NCBI RefSeq assembly: GCF_000719555.1
Contig: NZ_JOGX01000058.1
Span: forward strand, 1-40,608
Length of the DNA: 40,608 nucleotides
Source of the DNA: Streptomyces sp. NRRL F-5727
GTDB taxonomy: Bacteria > Actinomycetota > Actinomycetes > Streptomycetales > Streptomycetaceae
Reading direction: 5' to 3'
The translations under genes and the position numbers were made by a program. Of the stretch, positions 1-7,845 are shown piece by piece. The first letter of the stretch is position 1. Each line of letters begins with the position of its first letter. The notes under the pieces were generated by a model. It did not search any database. It was not told where the DNA came from and worked only from the letters and a program-made list of their open reading frames with translations.

Positions 1-63
1 GGGCGGAGGGCGGGAAGGGGAGAGGGGGCGGGGGCGGGAAGGGAGAGGGGGCGGGGCGGTACG
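1..63. repeat. G-rich purine tandem repeat
   Basis: Two near-identical copies of a G-run unit (GGGCGGGAAGG followed by GAGAGGGGGCG) fill the window edge. Many runs of three or more Gs lie close together on the + strand, so G-quadruplex formation is possible. It sits directly after the stop codon of the leftward amidohydrolase gene, so in the transcript it would be a C-rich 3' tail. No gene is visible; the repeat may continue outside the window. Confidence 0.7.
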
Positions 64-1371
64 TCAGGCCTCTTCGCCGGTGGCGGGCCGGGGGTCCTCG
101 GGGCACAGCCACGGGGCGGCCGCCGCGAGCAGGGCGGTCACGCCGATCCCGATCGTGGGGTCGGGTACGGGGGCGAAGTGCGGCGAGTGGTTCGCGGGGA
201 CGGTCGCGGGGAGGCCGTCCTGGAGCAGGCTCTCCGGGGCGGCGTCCCGGAAGAGCGCGGGGTCGGCGCCGCCGAAGTGCCAGAAGACGGAGGGGACGCC
301 GAGAGCGGTGCCGAAGACGCCGAAGTCCTCGCTGCCGGTGAGGGTCTGGGGCAGGGTGAAGACGCGTTCCCGGCCGAAGGCCCCGGTGAGCGCCGTCAGG
401 ACGGTGTCGGTGGCCCGCTCGTCGTTGACGGTGACGGGGAAGGAGTTGAGGACGGTGATCTCGGGGTCCTTCGGGGCGCCCGAGGCGGCGGCCTCGGCGC
501 GGACGATCCGTTCGACGGCTGCGAGGACCCGGTCCCGTATCACGGGGGTCGTGGAGCGGATGTTGATCCGCAGCTCGGCGGTGTCGGGGATGATGTTCTC
601 CTTGGTGCCCGTGTGCAGCGATCCGACGGTGACCACCGCGGTCTGCGCCGCCCCGGTCTCGCGGGAGACGATCGTCTGGAGCCGCATCACGACCGCTGCG
701 GCCATGACGACCGGGTCGACGGTCGACTCGGGCGTCGAGCCGTGTCCGCCGCGGCCGAAGAGGCGGACCCGCAGGCTGTCGGAGGCGGCCATCACCGGGC
801 CGGGCCGGGTGCCGACGAAGCCCACGGGCGCGGGGGCCACGTGCTGGCCGAGGCAGACGTCGGCGCGCGGGAAGCGGTCCGGGAAGCCGTCCTCGATCAT
901 CGCCGGCGCGCCGCCGACCTCCTCGGCGGGCTGGAACACGGCGACGACGGTGCCGCGCCACGCCCCCCGGGCCGCGGCCAGCTGGGCGGTCGCGCCGAGG
1001 AGGCAGGTGACGTGCATGTCGTGGCCGCAGGCGTGCATCACGGGCACCTCGTCGCCCTCGCTGTCGACTGCGGTCGCGCGGGAGGCGTACGGCAGTCCCG
1101 TCCGCTCCCGGACCGGGAGTCCGTCCATGTCGGCGCGGAGCAGGACCACCGGGCCCTCGCCGTTGGCCAGGACTCCGACGACACCGGTGCCGCCGACGCC
1201 CTCGGTGACGTCCCAGCCCTGCCCGCGCAGCCGGCCGGAGATGACGCCGGCCGTGCGGAACTCCTGGAAGGACAGCTCGGGGTGGGCGTGCAGATCCTCG
1301 TAGACGGCGCGGAGGCCGGGCAGCCGGTCCGGGAGGCCGGTCAGCAGGCGGGCGAGGGCGGGAGTGGTCAC
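64..1371 (-). CDS. M20 family amidohydrolase (aminoacylase/hippurate hydrolase-like)
   Basis: Predicted cytoplasmic zinc peptidase-family enzyme of 435 aa that cleaves an amide bond of an N-acyl amino acid or similar compound. Visible family motifs are HAHPELSF (about 28-35), ADMDGLPVRE (80-89), MHACGHDMH (112-120, metal ligands), PAEE (catalytic and metal carboxylates), GQHVAP, NIIPD of the dimerisation domain, GSEDFG and the C-terminal HSPHF. I chose the GTG at 1371 because it overlaps the stop of the upstream MFS gene as GTGA, implying translational coupling; a longer frame reading into the MFS gene is not coding. Pairing with a transporter suggests uptake and hydrolysis of one substrate, which cannot be named from sequence. 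The family is secure. Confidence 0.93.
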   Translation of the reverse strand: MTTPALARLLTGLPDRLPGLRAVYEDLHAHPELSFQEFRTAGVISGRLRGQGWDVTEGVGGTGVVGVLANGEGPVVLLRADMDGLPVRERTGLPYASRATAVDSEGDEVPVMHACGHDMHVTCLLGATAQLAAARGAWRGTVVAVFQPAEEVGGAPAMIEDGFPDRFPRADVCLGQHVAPAPVGFVGTRPGPVMAASDSLRVRLFGRGGHGSTPESTVDPVVMAAAVVMRLQTIVSRETGAAQTAVVTVGSLHTGTKENIIPDTAELRINIRSTTPVIRDRVLAAVERIVRAEAAASGAPKDPEITVLNSFPVTVNDERATDTVLTALTGAFGRERVFTLPQTLTGSEDFGVFGTALGVPSVFWHFGGADPALFRDAAPESLLQDGLPATVPANHSPHFAPVPDPTIGIGVTALLAAAAPWLCPEDPRPATGEEA

Positions 1372-2618
1372 GAGTGCTCCTTTGCGGGCGTGGGAAGGGG
1401 GGAGGCGCCGGTGGCGGTCCGGAAGGAGGCGGCGTCCTGCGGGGTGAGGAGGGCCATGACGGCGGCGACGGCGGCGCCGAGGACCAAGGAGGCGAAGGCC
1501 ACCCGGAAGGAGAAGGCGTCCGCGAGCGCGCCGACGACGGGCGGGACGACCATGCCGGCCAGCTGGCCGCCGAGGACGACCGCCGCACTGCCCACGCCGA
1601 CCTGTTCCGGGGCCAGTCCGCTCAGCGGGACGGCGAGGATGGGCATGTAGCAGAGGGCGACGGCGACCGAGGCGAGCGTGCCGAGGACGACGAAGCCGGT
1701 GAGCGAGGAGGAGAAGGCGAGCAGGAGCAGCAGGACGGCCGCCGCCGTCATGGCGGGGACGATCACCCTGCGGTGGTGGCCGCCGAGCCGGTCCGAGATC
1801 CGGCCGCCGACGACGATCGCGCCGGCCGCGGCGAGGGCCGGGACGGCCACGAGGGCTCCGGCCGCGGCGAGGGAGACACCGTACTCCTCGCCGAGGTAGG
1901 AGGGGACCCAGGTGTTGAAGCCCCAGACGATCGCGCTGTAGCCGAACATCATGGCGCTGAAGCGCCAGACCACGCCGAGCCTCAGGACAGCGCCCGCGCC
2001 GGGGCGGCCGCCGTCCGCCGCCGGTTCCGTACGGGGCAGCGGGGCCGGGAGTTGCAGCTGTACCGCCACCAGTACGACGACTCCGAGCGCCGCCGTCGAG
2101 AAGAACGCCGAGCGCCAGCCGAAGACCCCGATCAGGGGAGCGACGAGCAGCGGGGTCAGGACGCCGGCGACCGCGTTGGAGCTCATGATCAGACCGTTGG
2201 CGCCCATCCGCTCCTGGGGTGTGGTCCGCTCGACGAGGACCTTCAGCGCGGCGGGCGGGAAGATGCCCTCGGCGGCGCCGAAGGCGAACCGCAGCACGAG
2301 CAGGACGGCGAACGACCAGGCGAGGCCGGTCAGCGCGGTGAACGCGGACCAGGCGAGCAGCGCCCAGAGCGTGACGCGCCGCGCGCCGTGCCGGTCGGCG
2401 AGCATCCCGCCGGGGATCTGGGCGAGGGCGTAGGCGAGGAAGAACGCAGAGACGACGAGGCCCTGTTGCCCGCGGCTGAGCTCGAACTCGGCGCCGAGGG
2501 AAGGCAGGACCAGGTTGATGACCAGCCGGTCGGCGTAGTCGACCAGCCAGGCGGCGAACAGCAGGGCGATCGTGATCCGGACGGTTCTCCGGGCGGACTG
2601 CGGGGACGGAGCAGACAC
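1368..2618 (-). CDS. MFS transporter, anion:cation symporter-like
   Basis: Inner-membrane transporter of 416 aa with about 12 hydrophobic segments. The first helix carries DYADRLVINLVLPSL, and the loop between helices 2 and 3 carries the MFS signature GMLADRHGARRV. The layout resembles the ACS group (organic anion uptake). The GTG at 2618 is preceded by GAGGAG with 6-nt spacing and is preferred over the much longer upstream frame, which runs into the divergent regulator. It overlaps the downstream amidohydrolase gene by 4 bp, so the two form one operon. The substrate is probably the amide or acid handled by the hydrolase; that is inference from context. Confidence 0.9.
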   Translation of the reverse strand: MSAPSPQSARRTVRITIALLFAAWLVDYADRLVINLVLPSLGAEFELSRGQQGLVVSAFFLAYALAQIPGGMLADRHGARRVTLWALLAWSAFTALTGLAWSFAVLLVLRFAFGAAEGIFPPAALKVLVERTTPQERMGANGLIMSSNAVAGVLTPLLVAPLIGVFGWRSAFFSTAALGVVVLVAVQLQLPAPLPRTEPAADGGRPGAGAVLRLGVVWRFSAMMFGYSAIVWGFNTWVPSYLGEEYGVSLAAAGALVAVPALAAAGAIVVGGRISDRLGGHHRRVIVPAMTAAAVLLLLLAFSSSLTGFVVLGTLASVAVALCYMPILAVPLSGLAPEQVGVGSAAVVLGGQLAGMVVPPVVGALADAFSFRVAFASLVLGAAVAAVMALLTPQDAASFRTATGASPLPTPAKEHS

Positions 2619-2730
2619 GCGGCACTCCTCATCACCGTGGCCGAACTGGGCATCGGCCGGAAGTGCCCCTACCATCCGGCCTGTGACCGGAATCCCCGGA
2701 GAATTGCAGGAAAGCATCACGGAGGACGCT
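2619..2730. promoter_or_regulatory. Divergent promoter region, MFS operon / AsnC regulator
   Basis: A 112-bp gap separates the back-to-back starts of the leftward MFS-amidohydrolase operon and the rightward AsnC-type regulator, so promoters for both must lie here unless one is leaderless. GGAGG at 2721-2725 is the ribosome site of the regulator. An AsnC/Lrp protein next to divergent metabolic genes commonly controls them, so operator sites are expected here; I could not define one by eye. Confidence 0.6.
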
Positions 2731-3849
2731 GTGACACCGGATTCCCGCACCACCGCTGACGCGGACCCGCACTCCACCGCCGGCACACAACCGCGTTTCT
2801 CCGAGCTGGACCTCGCGCTCGTCGACGCCCTGCAGGCCGCGCCCCGGGCGCCGTGGTCGCAGATCGGCCGGGCACTCGGCGTCGACGCGACCACGGTGGC
2901 CCGGCGCTGGGAGCGACTGCGCGTGAACGGTCTGGCCTGGGTCACCGCCTACGGCGCACCGAAGTGGATCACCGTCGCCTACGTCGAGGTGCGGTGCCGG
3001 CCGCGGGCCCTAGAAGCGGTCAGCCTGGCGTTGGCCGGCATGCCCTGGGTGTTCAGCGTCGACGAGACGGCCGGCGACTTCGACCTGCTGGCCTCCGTCA
3101 ACGCCGCCGACCTGCCGTCCCTCGGCCGCTCGGTGCACGGCCTGATCGGCGGCCTGAAGGGCGTCCGCTCCACCCGGACCCGGCTCGGCATCACGCTGTA
3201 CAGCGAGGGCGGCGACTGGCGGATGCGGGCCATGGAACCCGCCGGGCACGCGGAACTCGCCGCTCCGCGTGCCCCGGGCGCGACCGTCTACAGCGCCCTC
3301 ACGCACCACCCGCCCGCGCCGGACGACCAGGCCCTGCTCGCGGCGCTCGGCGCCGACGGACGCCTCAGCTACACCGAACTGGGGGCGAAGGCCGGGATGA
3401 GCGAGCACACCGCCCGGCGCCGGCTCCAGCGGCTGGTCCGGGACGGCGACATCACCCTCCGCTGCGACCTGGCCCATTCCCTCGCGGGGCTCTCGACGGT
3501 GGTGCTCTACCGCGCCGCGGTCCCCCACACCCACCTGGCGGCCGTGGGCCACGCGCTGTCCCGGCTGGAGGAGGTCCGCCTCGCCGTCTCCGTCAGCGGC
3601 TCGGACAACCTCCTCGTCATGGTGTGGCTCCGCGGCCTGCATGCCGTCGACCCCTTCGAGGCGCTGCTCGCGGAACGCTTCCCCCTGCTGAGGGTGAACG
3701 ACCGTACCGTCGTCCTGCGCTCCCGCAAGCGCATGGGCCGCCTCCTCGACCCCGCCGGCCGCGCCACGGGCCACGTCCCCTTCGCGATGCCCCGTGCGTC
3801 GTTCCCGGCAGACGGCGCGAGTCCGGAATGGACAGCCACCCCACGCTGA
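2731..3849 (+). CDS. Lrp/AsnC family regulator, duplicated HTH/ligand-domain form
   Basis: Transcription regulator of 372 aa, about twice the usual AsnC length. Two AsnC-type helix-turn-helix regions are visible. The first has LVDALQAAPRAPWSQIGRAL with TVARRWERL near residues 25-62. The second has LLAALGADGRLSYTELGAKA with SEHTARRRLQRL near 205-245. Each is followed by an alpha/beta ligand (RAM) domain. The GTG start has GGAGG 5 nt upstream; the longer upstream frame lacks a site of that quality. It is divergent from the MFS-amidohydrolase operon, which it probably controls in response to the substrate or its amino acid product. That role is inference. Confidence 0.9.
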   Translation: MTPDSRTTADADPHSTAGTQPRFSELDLALVDALQAAPRAPWSQIGRALGVDATTVARRWERLRVNGLAWVTAYGAPKWITVAYVEVRCRPRALEAVSLALAGMPWVFSVDETAGDFDLLASVNAADLPSLGRSVHGLIGGLKGVRSTRTRLGITLYSEGGDWRMRAMEPAGHAELAAPRAPGATVYSALTHHPPAPDDQALLAALGADGRLSYTELGAKAGMSEHTARRRLQRLVRDGDITLRCDLAHSLAGLSTVVLYRAAVPHTHLAAVGHALSRLEEVRLAVSVSGSDNLLVMVWLRGLHAVDPFEALLAERFPLLRVNDRTVVLRSRKRMGRLLDPAGRATGHVPFAMPRASFPADGASPEWTATPR

Positions 3850-3858
3850 GTCGCCCCG

Positions 3859-6417
3859 CTAGGCGTGAGCGGCCGCCGCCAAGGGGCTCAGGGCGGCTGC
3901 ACGGCGGGCCGGGACGGCGGCCGCGAGGACGCCGACCGCGAGCGAGAGCAGACACACCAGGAGCAGGGAGCCCCAGGGCAGGGCCAGGGTGTACTGGTCG
4001 ATGGCGCCGTTGGCGAGGGAGCCGACCGCCCAGGCGCCGAACAGGCCGCCCGCCAGACCCAGGAGGGTGCCGAAACCGGTGACCGTCAGGGCCTCCAGGC
4101 GGATCATGCGGCGGACGCCGGCGCGGTCCATGCCGAGCGCGCGCAGGGCGCCGATCTCGCGGGTGCGTTCGGCGACCGACATGGCCAGGGTGTTCACGAT
4201 GCCGAGCGCGCTGATGACGACCCCGATGCCGAGCATGCCGTACATCACGTTCAGCAGGTCGCCCATGGTGCCTGCGGCCTCGCGGACGAGCTGGTCGCGG
4301 TCCTGCACGGTGAGGAGGGGGTTGTTGCCGACGGCGGTGCGCAGCCGGTTCTCCAGTGCGGCCGTCGCCGGGCCGTCGGTGCGCAGGAGCACGCGCTGGA
4401 CGGAGCCGGGCAGGAAGCTGTCGGCCGCGACCTCGCCGCGGCTGCCGAGCGCGTCGTGGGCGATGGGGTTGTCCTTGTAGACGCCCACGACCCGGTACAG
4501 GGTGGGCTTGCCCGCGCGGCCCGTCTGGACGTTCAACAGGCCGCCGGTGGTCACTCCGCTCTCACGGGCGAGGGTGGCGGAGACGGCGATCCGGCCCGGT
4601 GCCAGGTCGTCGGCGGAGCCGGAGACGAAGTCGAGCTTCATGGTGTCGCGCACGGTGGCGGGGTCGACCCCGGAGATCTGCCGGACGCCGGTGCCGGTGA
4701 ACAGGGTGGAGTCGGTGACCGCGTGCGCGGCGCGCACGCCGGGGGTCTCGGCCAGCCGTCGTACGGCGGCCGGGTCGATGCCCGTCGTGGTGGAGCGGGT
4801 GCTGACGACGTAGTCGGCGCCGAGCCCGGCCGCGGCCTGGCGGTCGAGTGCCTGGCCGGTGGAGTGTCCGATGACGGCGAGGCCGGTGACGAGGCCGGTG
4901 CTGATCAGCAGGGTGGCGGCGGTGGCCGCCGTGCGGCGCGGATCGCGCAGGGCGTTCTCCCGGGCGAGGCGGCCGGTGACGCCGAACCGCCCGGTCAGCC
5001 GCCCCGTCAGCCGGATCACCGGGCCGGCGAGCACCGGCGCGAGCACGATCAGGCCGGCGGCGAACAGGCCGCAGCCCGCCATCGCGGCGCGCAGGTTCTC
5101 CTCCGAGGCGTCCTTCGCGCCGCCGAGGGAGACCAGCGAACCGGCGCCGAGTGCGAGGAGGACGAGGCCCACCGCGCCGCGCGGTCGGAACCGCTGTGCC
5201 GAAGGCGGTTGTTCGGCCGTGAGCATCGCCTCCATGGGCGAGGTCTTGGCGGCCTGGCGGGCGGGCAGCCACGCGGCGAGCACGGTGACGCCGACGCCCA
5301 CGCCGAACGCCGCCACGACCGAGCGCGGGCCGATCACCAGGGGGCCGCCGGGCAGGGCGCTGTCACCGCGGAGGACGCGGGGCAGCACCGCGGCGATGCC
5401 GAGGCCGAGCAGGAAGCCGGCCACCGAGGCGGCCAGGCCGACCATCAGGGCCTCCAGGAGGACGGAGCGCGACACCTGGCGCCGCGAGGCGCCGATCGCC
5501 CGGAGCAGCGCGGTCTCACGGGCGCGCCGCTTCACGACCATGGTGAAGGTGTTGACGATGAGGAACGAGCCGATGAAGAGCGAGACCCCGGCGAAGACCA
5601 TCGGGACCTTCTCGTAGCCGCGGGTCAGGGTGTCGACGAGGATGGCCTGCTGGGCCGCCTGGGCCTGGCCCGTGGTGGCCTCGGCACGGCCGGCGGGCAG
5701 CACGGCCGTGACCCGGTCGGCGAGTTCGTACGCGGTGGTGCCGGGGGTGGCGGTCAGGTCGATGCCGGTGTAGTGACCGGGGGTGGCGAACAGCTTCTGC
5801 GCGGTCGCCTTGTCGAAGAGGACGAGGGTGCCGCCGGCGGTGACCCGGGTGTCGTTCGTGGTCACGATGCCGACAAGGCGCGCGGTCATGACCGGGCCGT
5901 CCGTGGCCAGGGTGACCGTGTCGCCGAGCCGGAAGCCGCCCGCGGCGGCGGTGCCGCCGTCCACGGCGATCTCGCCGTCGTGCGCGGGGGCGCGGCCCTC
6001 GGCCAGCGGATGGCGGCTGTCCTCACCGTCCTTGCCCGGTACGTAGGCGCCGGCCAGGTTCGACCAGGCCCGGCCGGCCCGCAGGGGGCTGCCGTCCGCC
6101 GCGTTCAGGGTGGCCGAGCCGTCGGCCGACGGCCGTACGGCGGCGACGCCGGGCACCCGGGCCAGCTGGGCGACGAGCGCGTCGTCGAGCACTGCGGCCC
6201 GCGGTCCGGGGTCCGTACCGGGTTCCGGGGCCTTCTCGGTCACCGTGACGTCGACACCGGCGAAGGTCTTCGACGCGGCAGCGCGGTGGGCGGCGGCGGT
6301 GGAGTCCGCGAAGACGAGGGTGCCGCTGACGAACGCGACGCCCAGGCAGACGGCGAGGACGGTCATGGCCAGTCGGGTCTTGTGGGCCAGGAGGTTGCGC
6401 AGGGTGGTTCTCAGCAT
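3859..6417 (-). CDS. FtsX-like ABC transporter permease
   Basis: Large membrane permease of 852 aa with an N-terminal membrane helix, a MacB-type periplasmic core, a block of three helices near 270-400, a fourth-helix region around 415-480, a second extracytoplasmic core, and a final FtsX domain with VISALGIVNTLAMSVAERTR. This duplicated FtsX layout is the usual actinomycete single-chain form. The repeated cytoplasmic motif is seen as RRARETALLRAIGASRRQV and ERTREIGALRALGMDRAGV. It lies 78 bp downstream of the ATPase gene on the same strand. With the upstream two-component system it forms the kind of module known to handle cell-envelope stress or peptide antibiotics; the substrate is unknown. 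Confidence 0.95.
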   Translation of the reverse strand: MLRTTLRNLLAHKTRLAMTVLAVCLGVAFVSGTLVFADSTAAAHRAAASKTFAGVDVTVTEKAPEPGTDPGPRAAVLDDALVAQLARVPGVAAVRPSADGSATLNAADGSPLRAGRAWSNLAGAYVPGKDGEDSRHPLAEGRAPAHDGEIAVDGGTAAAGGFRLGDTVTLATDGPVMTARLVGIVTTNDTRVTAGGTLVLFDKATAQKLFATPGHYTGIDLTATPGTTAYELADRVTAVLPAGRAEATTGQAQAAQQAILVDTLTRGYEKVPMVFAGVSLFIGSFLIVNTFTMVVKRRARETALLRAIGASRRQVSRSVLLEALMVGLAASVAGFLLGLGIAAVLPRVLRGDSALPGGPLVIGPRSVVAAFGVGVGVTVLAAWLPARQAAKTSPMEAMLTAEQPPSAQRFRPRGAVGLVLLALGAGSLVSLGGAKDASEENLRAAMAGCGLFAAGLIVLAPVLAGPVIRLTGRLTGRFGVTGRLARENALRDPRRTAATAATLLISTGLVTGLAVIGHSTGQALDRQAAAGLGADYVVSTRSTTTGIDPAAVRRLAETPGVRAAHAVTDSTLFTGTGVRQISGVDPATVRDTMKLDFVSGSADDLAPGRIAVSATLARESGVTTGGLLNVQTGRAGKPTLYRVVGVYKDNPIAHDALGSRGEVAADSFLPGSVQRVLLRTDGPATAALENRLRTAVGNNPLLTVQDRDQLVREAAGTMGDLLNVMYGMLGIGVVISALGIVNTLAMSVAERTREIGALRALGMDRAGVRRMIRLEALTVTGFGTLLGLAGGLFGAWAVGSLANGAIDQYTLALPWGSLLLVCLLSLAVGVLAAAVPARRAAALSPLAAAAHA

Positions 6418-6495
6418 GGGGCGTGGGACTTTCCGAGGGAGGGCGGGGGAGCCGGGGATTTTCCGGGCGGTACCGGACGGGGGCGCGGGAGCGGC

Positions 6496-7269
6496 TCAGC
6501 CGTGGTGGGAGCGGGAGCCAAGGTTCTTCATCAGGTCGAGGACGCGGTCCGGGGTGGGCCGGGCCATCTCCTCGACGAGGCGTCCGTCGGCGAGGAACAC
6601 GACGCGGTCGGCGTAGCCGGCGGCCACGGGGTCGTGGGTGACCATGACCACGGTCTGGCCCAGCTCGCGCACCGAGTCCCTCAGGAAGCCGAGGACTTCG
6701 GCCCCGGACCGCGAGTCGAGGTTGCCGGTGGGCTCGTCGCCGAAGACGATCGCGGGCCGGGAGGCCAGGGCGCGGGCGACGGCGACGCGCTGCTGCTGGC
6801 CGCCGGACAGCTCGGCGGGCCGGTGTCCCAGGCGGTCGGCGAGGCCGACCATGGAGACGACCCGGTTCAGCCACGTGCGGTCGGGGCGCCTGCCGGCGAT
6901 GTCCATCGGCAGGGTGATGTTCTCCAGCGCGGTCAGCGTCGGCAGCAGGTTGAACGCCTGGAAGACGAACCCGACGCGGTCCCGGCGCAGTTGCGTGAGC
7001 TGCCGGTCGTCGAGCCGGGCGAGTTCGGTGGTGCCGATGCGTACCGATCCGGAGGTGGGCGAGTCGAGTCCGGCGGCGCAGTGCATCAGGGTGGACTTGC
7101 CACAGCCCGACGGTCCCATGATCGCGGTGAACTCGCCCTCCCGGAAGGCGATGCTGACCCGGTCCAGGGCGACCACGCGGGTGTCGCCGCTGCCGTAGAC
7201 CTTCGTCAGGTCGGTGGTGGCGGCCGCGATGCCGGTCGTCGGGTGCGGCGGCAGGAGATCGGCGGTCAT
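6496..7269 (-). CDS. ABC transporter ATP-binding protein (MacB/LolD type)
   Basis: Cytoplasmic ATPase of 257 aa that drives the adjacent FtsX permease. Motifs visible are Walker A GPSGCGKST (about residue 50-60), the Q-loop region VFQAFNLLPTLTALEN, the ABC signature LSGGQQQR, Walker B AIVFGDEPTGNLDS and the switch histidine in VMVTHDP. The insertion and NLDS ending are those of the MacB/LolD/FtsE group. The ATG at 7269 is preceded by AGGAG. About 50 bp upstream lies one copy of a 41-bp element that also precedes the 77-aa membrane protein gene, suggesting shared regulation. Confidence 0.95.
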   Translation of the reverse strand: MTADLLPPHPTTGIAAATTDLTKVYGSGDTRVVALDRVSIAFREGEFTAIMGPSGCGKSTLMHCAAGLDSPTSGSVRIGTTELARLDDRQLTQLRRDRVGFVFQAFNLLPTLTALENITLPMDIAGRRPDRTWLNRVVSMVGLADRLGHRPAELSGGQQQRVAVARALASRPAIVFGDEPTGNLDSRSGAEVLGFLRDSVRELGQTVVMVTHDPVAAGYADRVVFLADGRLVEEMARPTPDRVLDLMKNLGSRSHHG

Positions 7270-7320
7270 CGGTAGGGCTCCTCTTCTCGTACGGAAAGCG
7301 CACGTGAAGGGTGTCCGGGG

Positions 7321-7361
7321 AACGTATCGGGCCTTGGGCCGCCGTGTATCGGTGTCCGCTC
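7321..7361 (-). promoter_or_regulatory. 41-bp regulatory element, copy 1 (upstream of ABC ATPase)
   Basis: This stretch matches 7774-7814 at 37 of 41 positions. On the - strand it contains two GATAC words 22 bp apart (two helical turns) around a GC-rich core of imperfect dyad symmetry, and ends in TACGTT, which fits a -10 box. It lies 51 bp before the ATPase start. Spaced direct repeats are what OmpR-family regulators usually bind, and one is encoded nearby. The repeat is seen; operator function is inferred. Confidence 0.65.
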
Positions 7362-7399
7362 AGGCGTGCGGCAAAGGCGTAGCGGGCCGGATACGGGAA

Positions 7400-7452
7400 G
7401 GGGCCTCCCCGCGGCGTCCGCGCGTCGTGGGCGCGGGCGGCGGGGAGGCCCC
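7400..7452 (-). terminator. Hairpin terminator after the 77-aa membrane protein gene
   Basis: A 13-bp perfect inverted repeat has GGGGCCTCCCCGC at 7400-7412 and its complement at 7440-7452. It lies 14 bp after the stop of the leftward 77-aa gene and before the regulatory element of the ABC genes. No U-tract follows, as is common in GC-rich actinomycetes. It would separate the two leftward transcription units. Confidence 0.7.
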
Positions 7453-7466
7453 GAAGGGGCGCGCCA

Positions 7467-7700
7467 CTACCGACGCTCGCCCAGCGCGACGACCCTGCGG
7501 GCGAGCGCGCCGACGGCCAGGAGCGTCCCGCCGAGGAACAGCCCGATCGCGCCGAGTACTCCGGCCGGCTGCCCCGTCTCGCCCGCCGCGGTGTCCGCGG
7601 TGAGTCCACCGATGACGAGCAGCAGGGACAGGACGGCGGTGAGGGCGCCGGCCGCCAGGGCGCCGCGGGACAGGGCGGTGGTGCGGAAGAACGGGTTCAT
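7467..7700 (-). CDS. Small two-helix membrane protein
   Basis: A 77-aa protein with two hydrophobic segments (about 13-33 and 47-66) joined by a short polar loop, then a basic tail GERR. I do not recognise a family. Its ATG has GGAGG with suitable spacing. It lies between the histidine kinase and the ABC ATPase, all on one strand, and shares a 41-bp upstream element with the ATPase gene. Small membrane proteins in such modules can act as accessory sensors or transporter subunits; here that is only a guess from position. Confidence 0.75.
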   Translation of the reverse strand: MNPFFRTTALSRGALAAGALTAVLSLLLVIGGLTADTAAGETGQPAGVLGAIGLFLGGTLLAVGALARRVVALGERR

Positions 7701-7773
7701 GAGAGCCTCCTCGAAGTCGGTCCCGCGCCCGGGTTCGGTACGGGACGCGGTGTCCTTCGAAGGGTGACGGAGC

Positions 7774-7814
7774 AACGTATCGGCCCGTGGGCCGCCGTGT
7801 ATCAGTGCCCGCTC
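7774..7814 (-). promoter_or_regulatory. 41-bp regulatory element, copy 2 (upstream of 77-aa membrane protein)
   Basis: Second copy of the element at 7321-7361, with 4 differences in 41 bp. The two GATAC words on the - strand and their 22-bp spacing are conserved, as is the core GGCCC-GGGCC type symmetry. It lies 73 bp upstream of the 77-aa gene start and 31 bp past the stop of the kinase gene. Conservation in front of two separate genes argues for a shared operator or promoter. Confidence 0.65.
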
Positions 7815-7845
7815 CACCACGTACCGACCACTGACGGCCGTTCCG

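Noticed and set aside
80..2759. Long + strand open frames opposite the amidohydrolase and MFS genes
   Set aside because: They are antisense shadows typical of GC-rich DNA. The - strand frames carry family motifs, ribosome sites and a coupled overlap; the + strand ones do not.
3865..7275. A 1136-codon + strand frame across the ABC genes
   Set aside because: Its composition is a low-complexity Gly/Ala/Asp/Arg mix with no domain pattern, and it lies opposite clear FtsX and ATPase genes.
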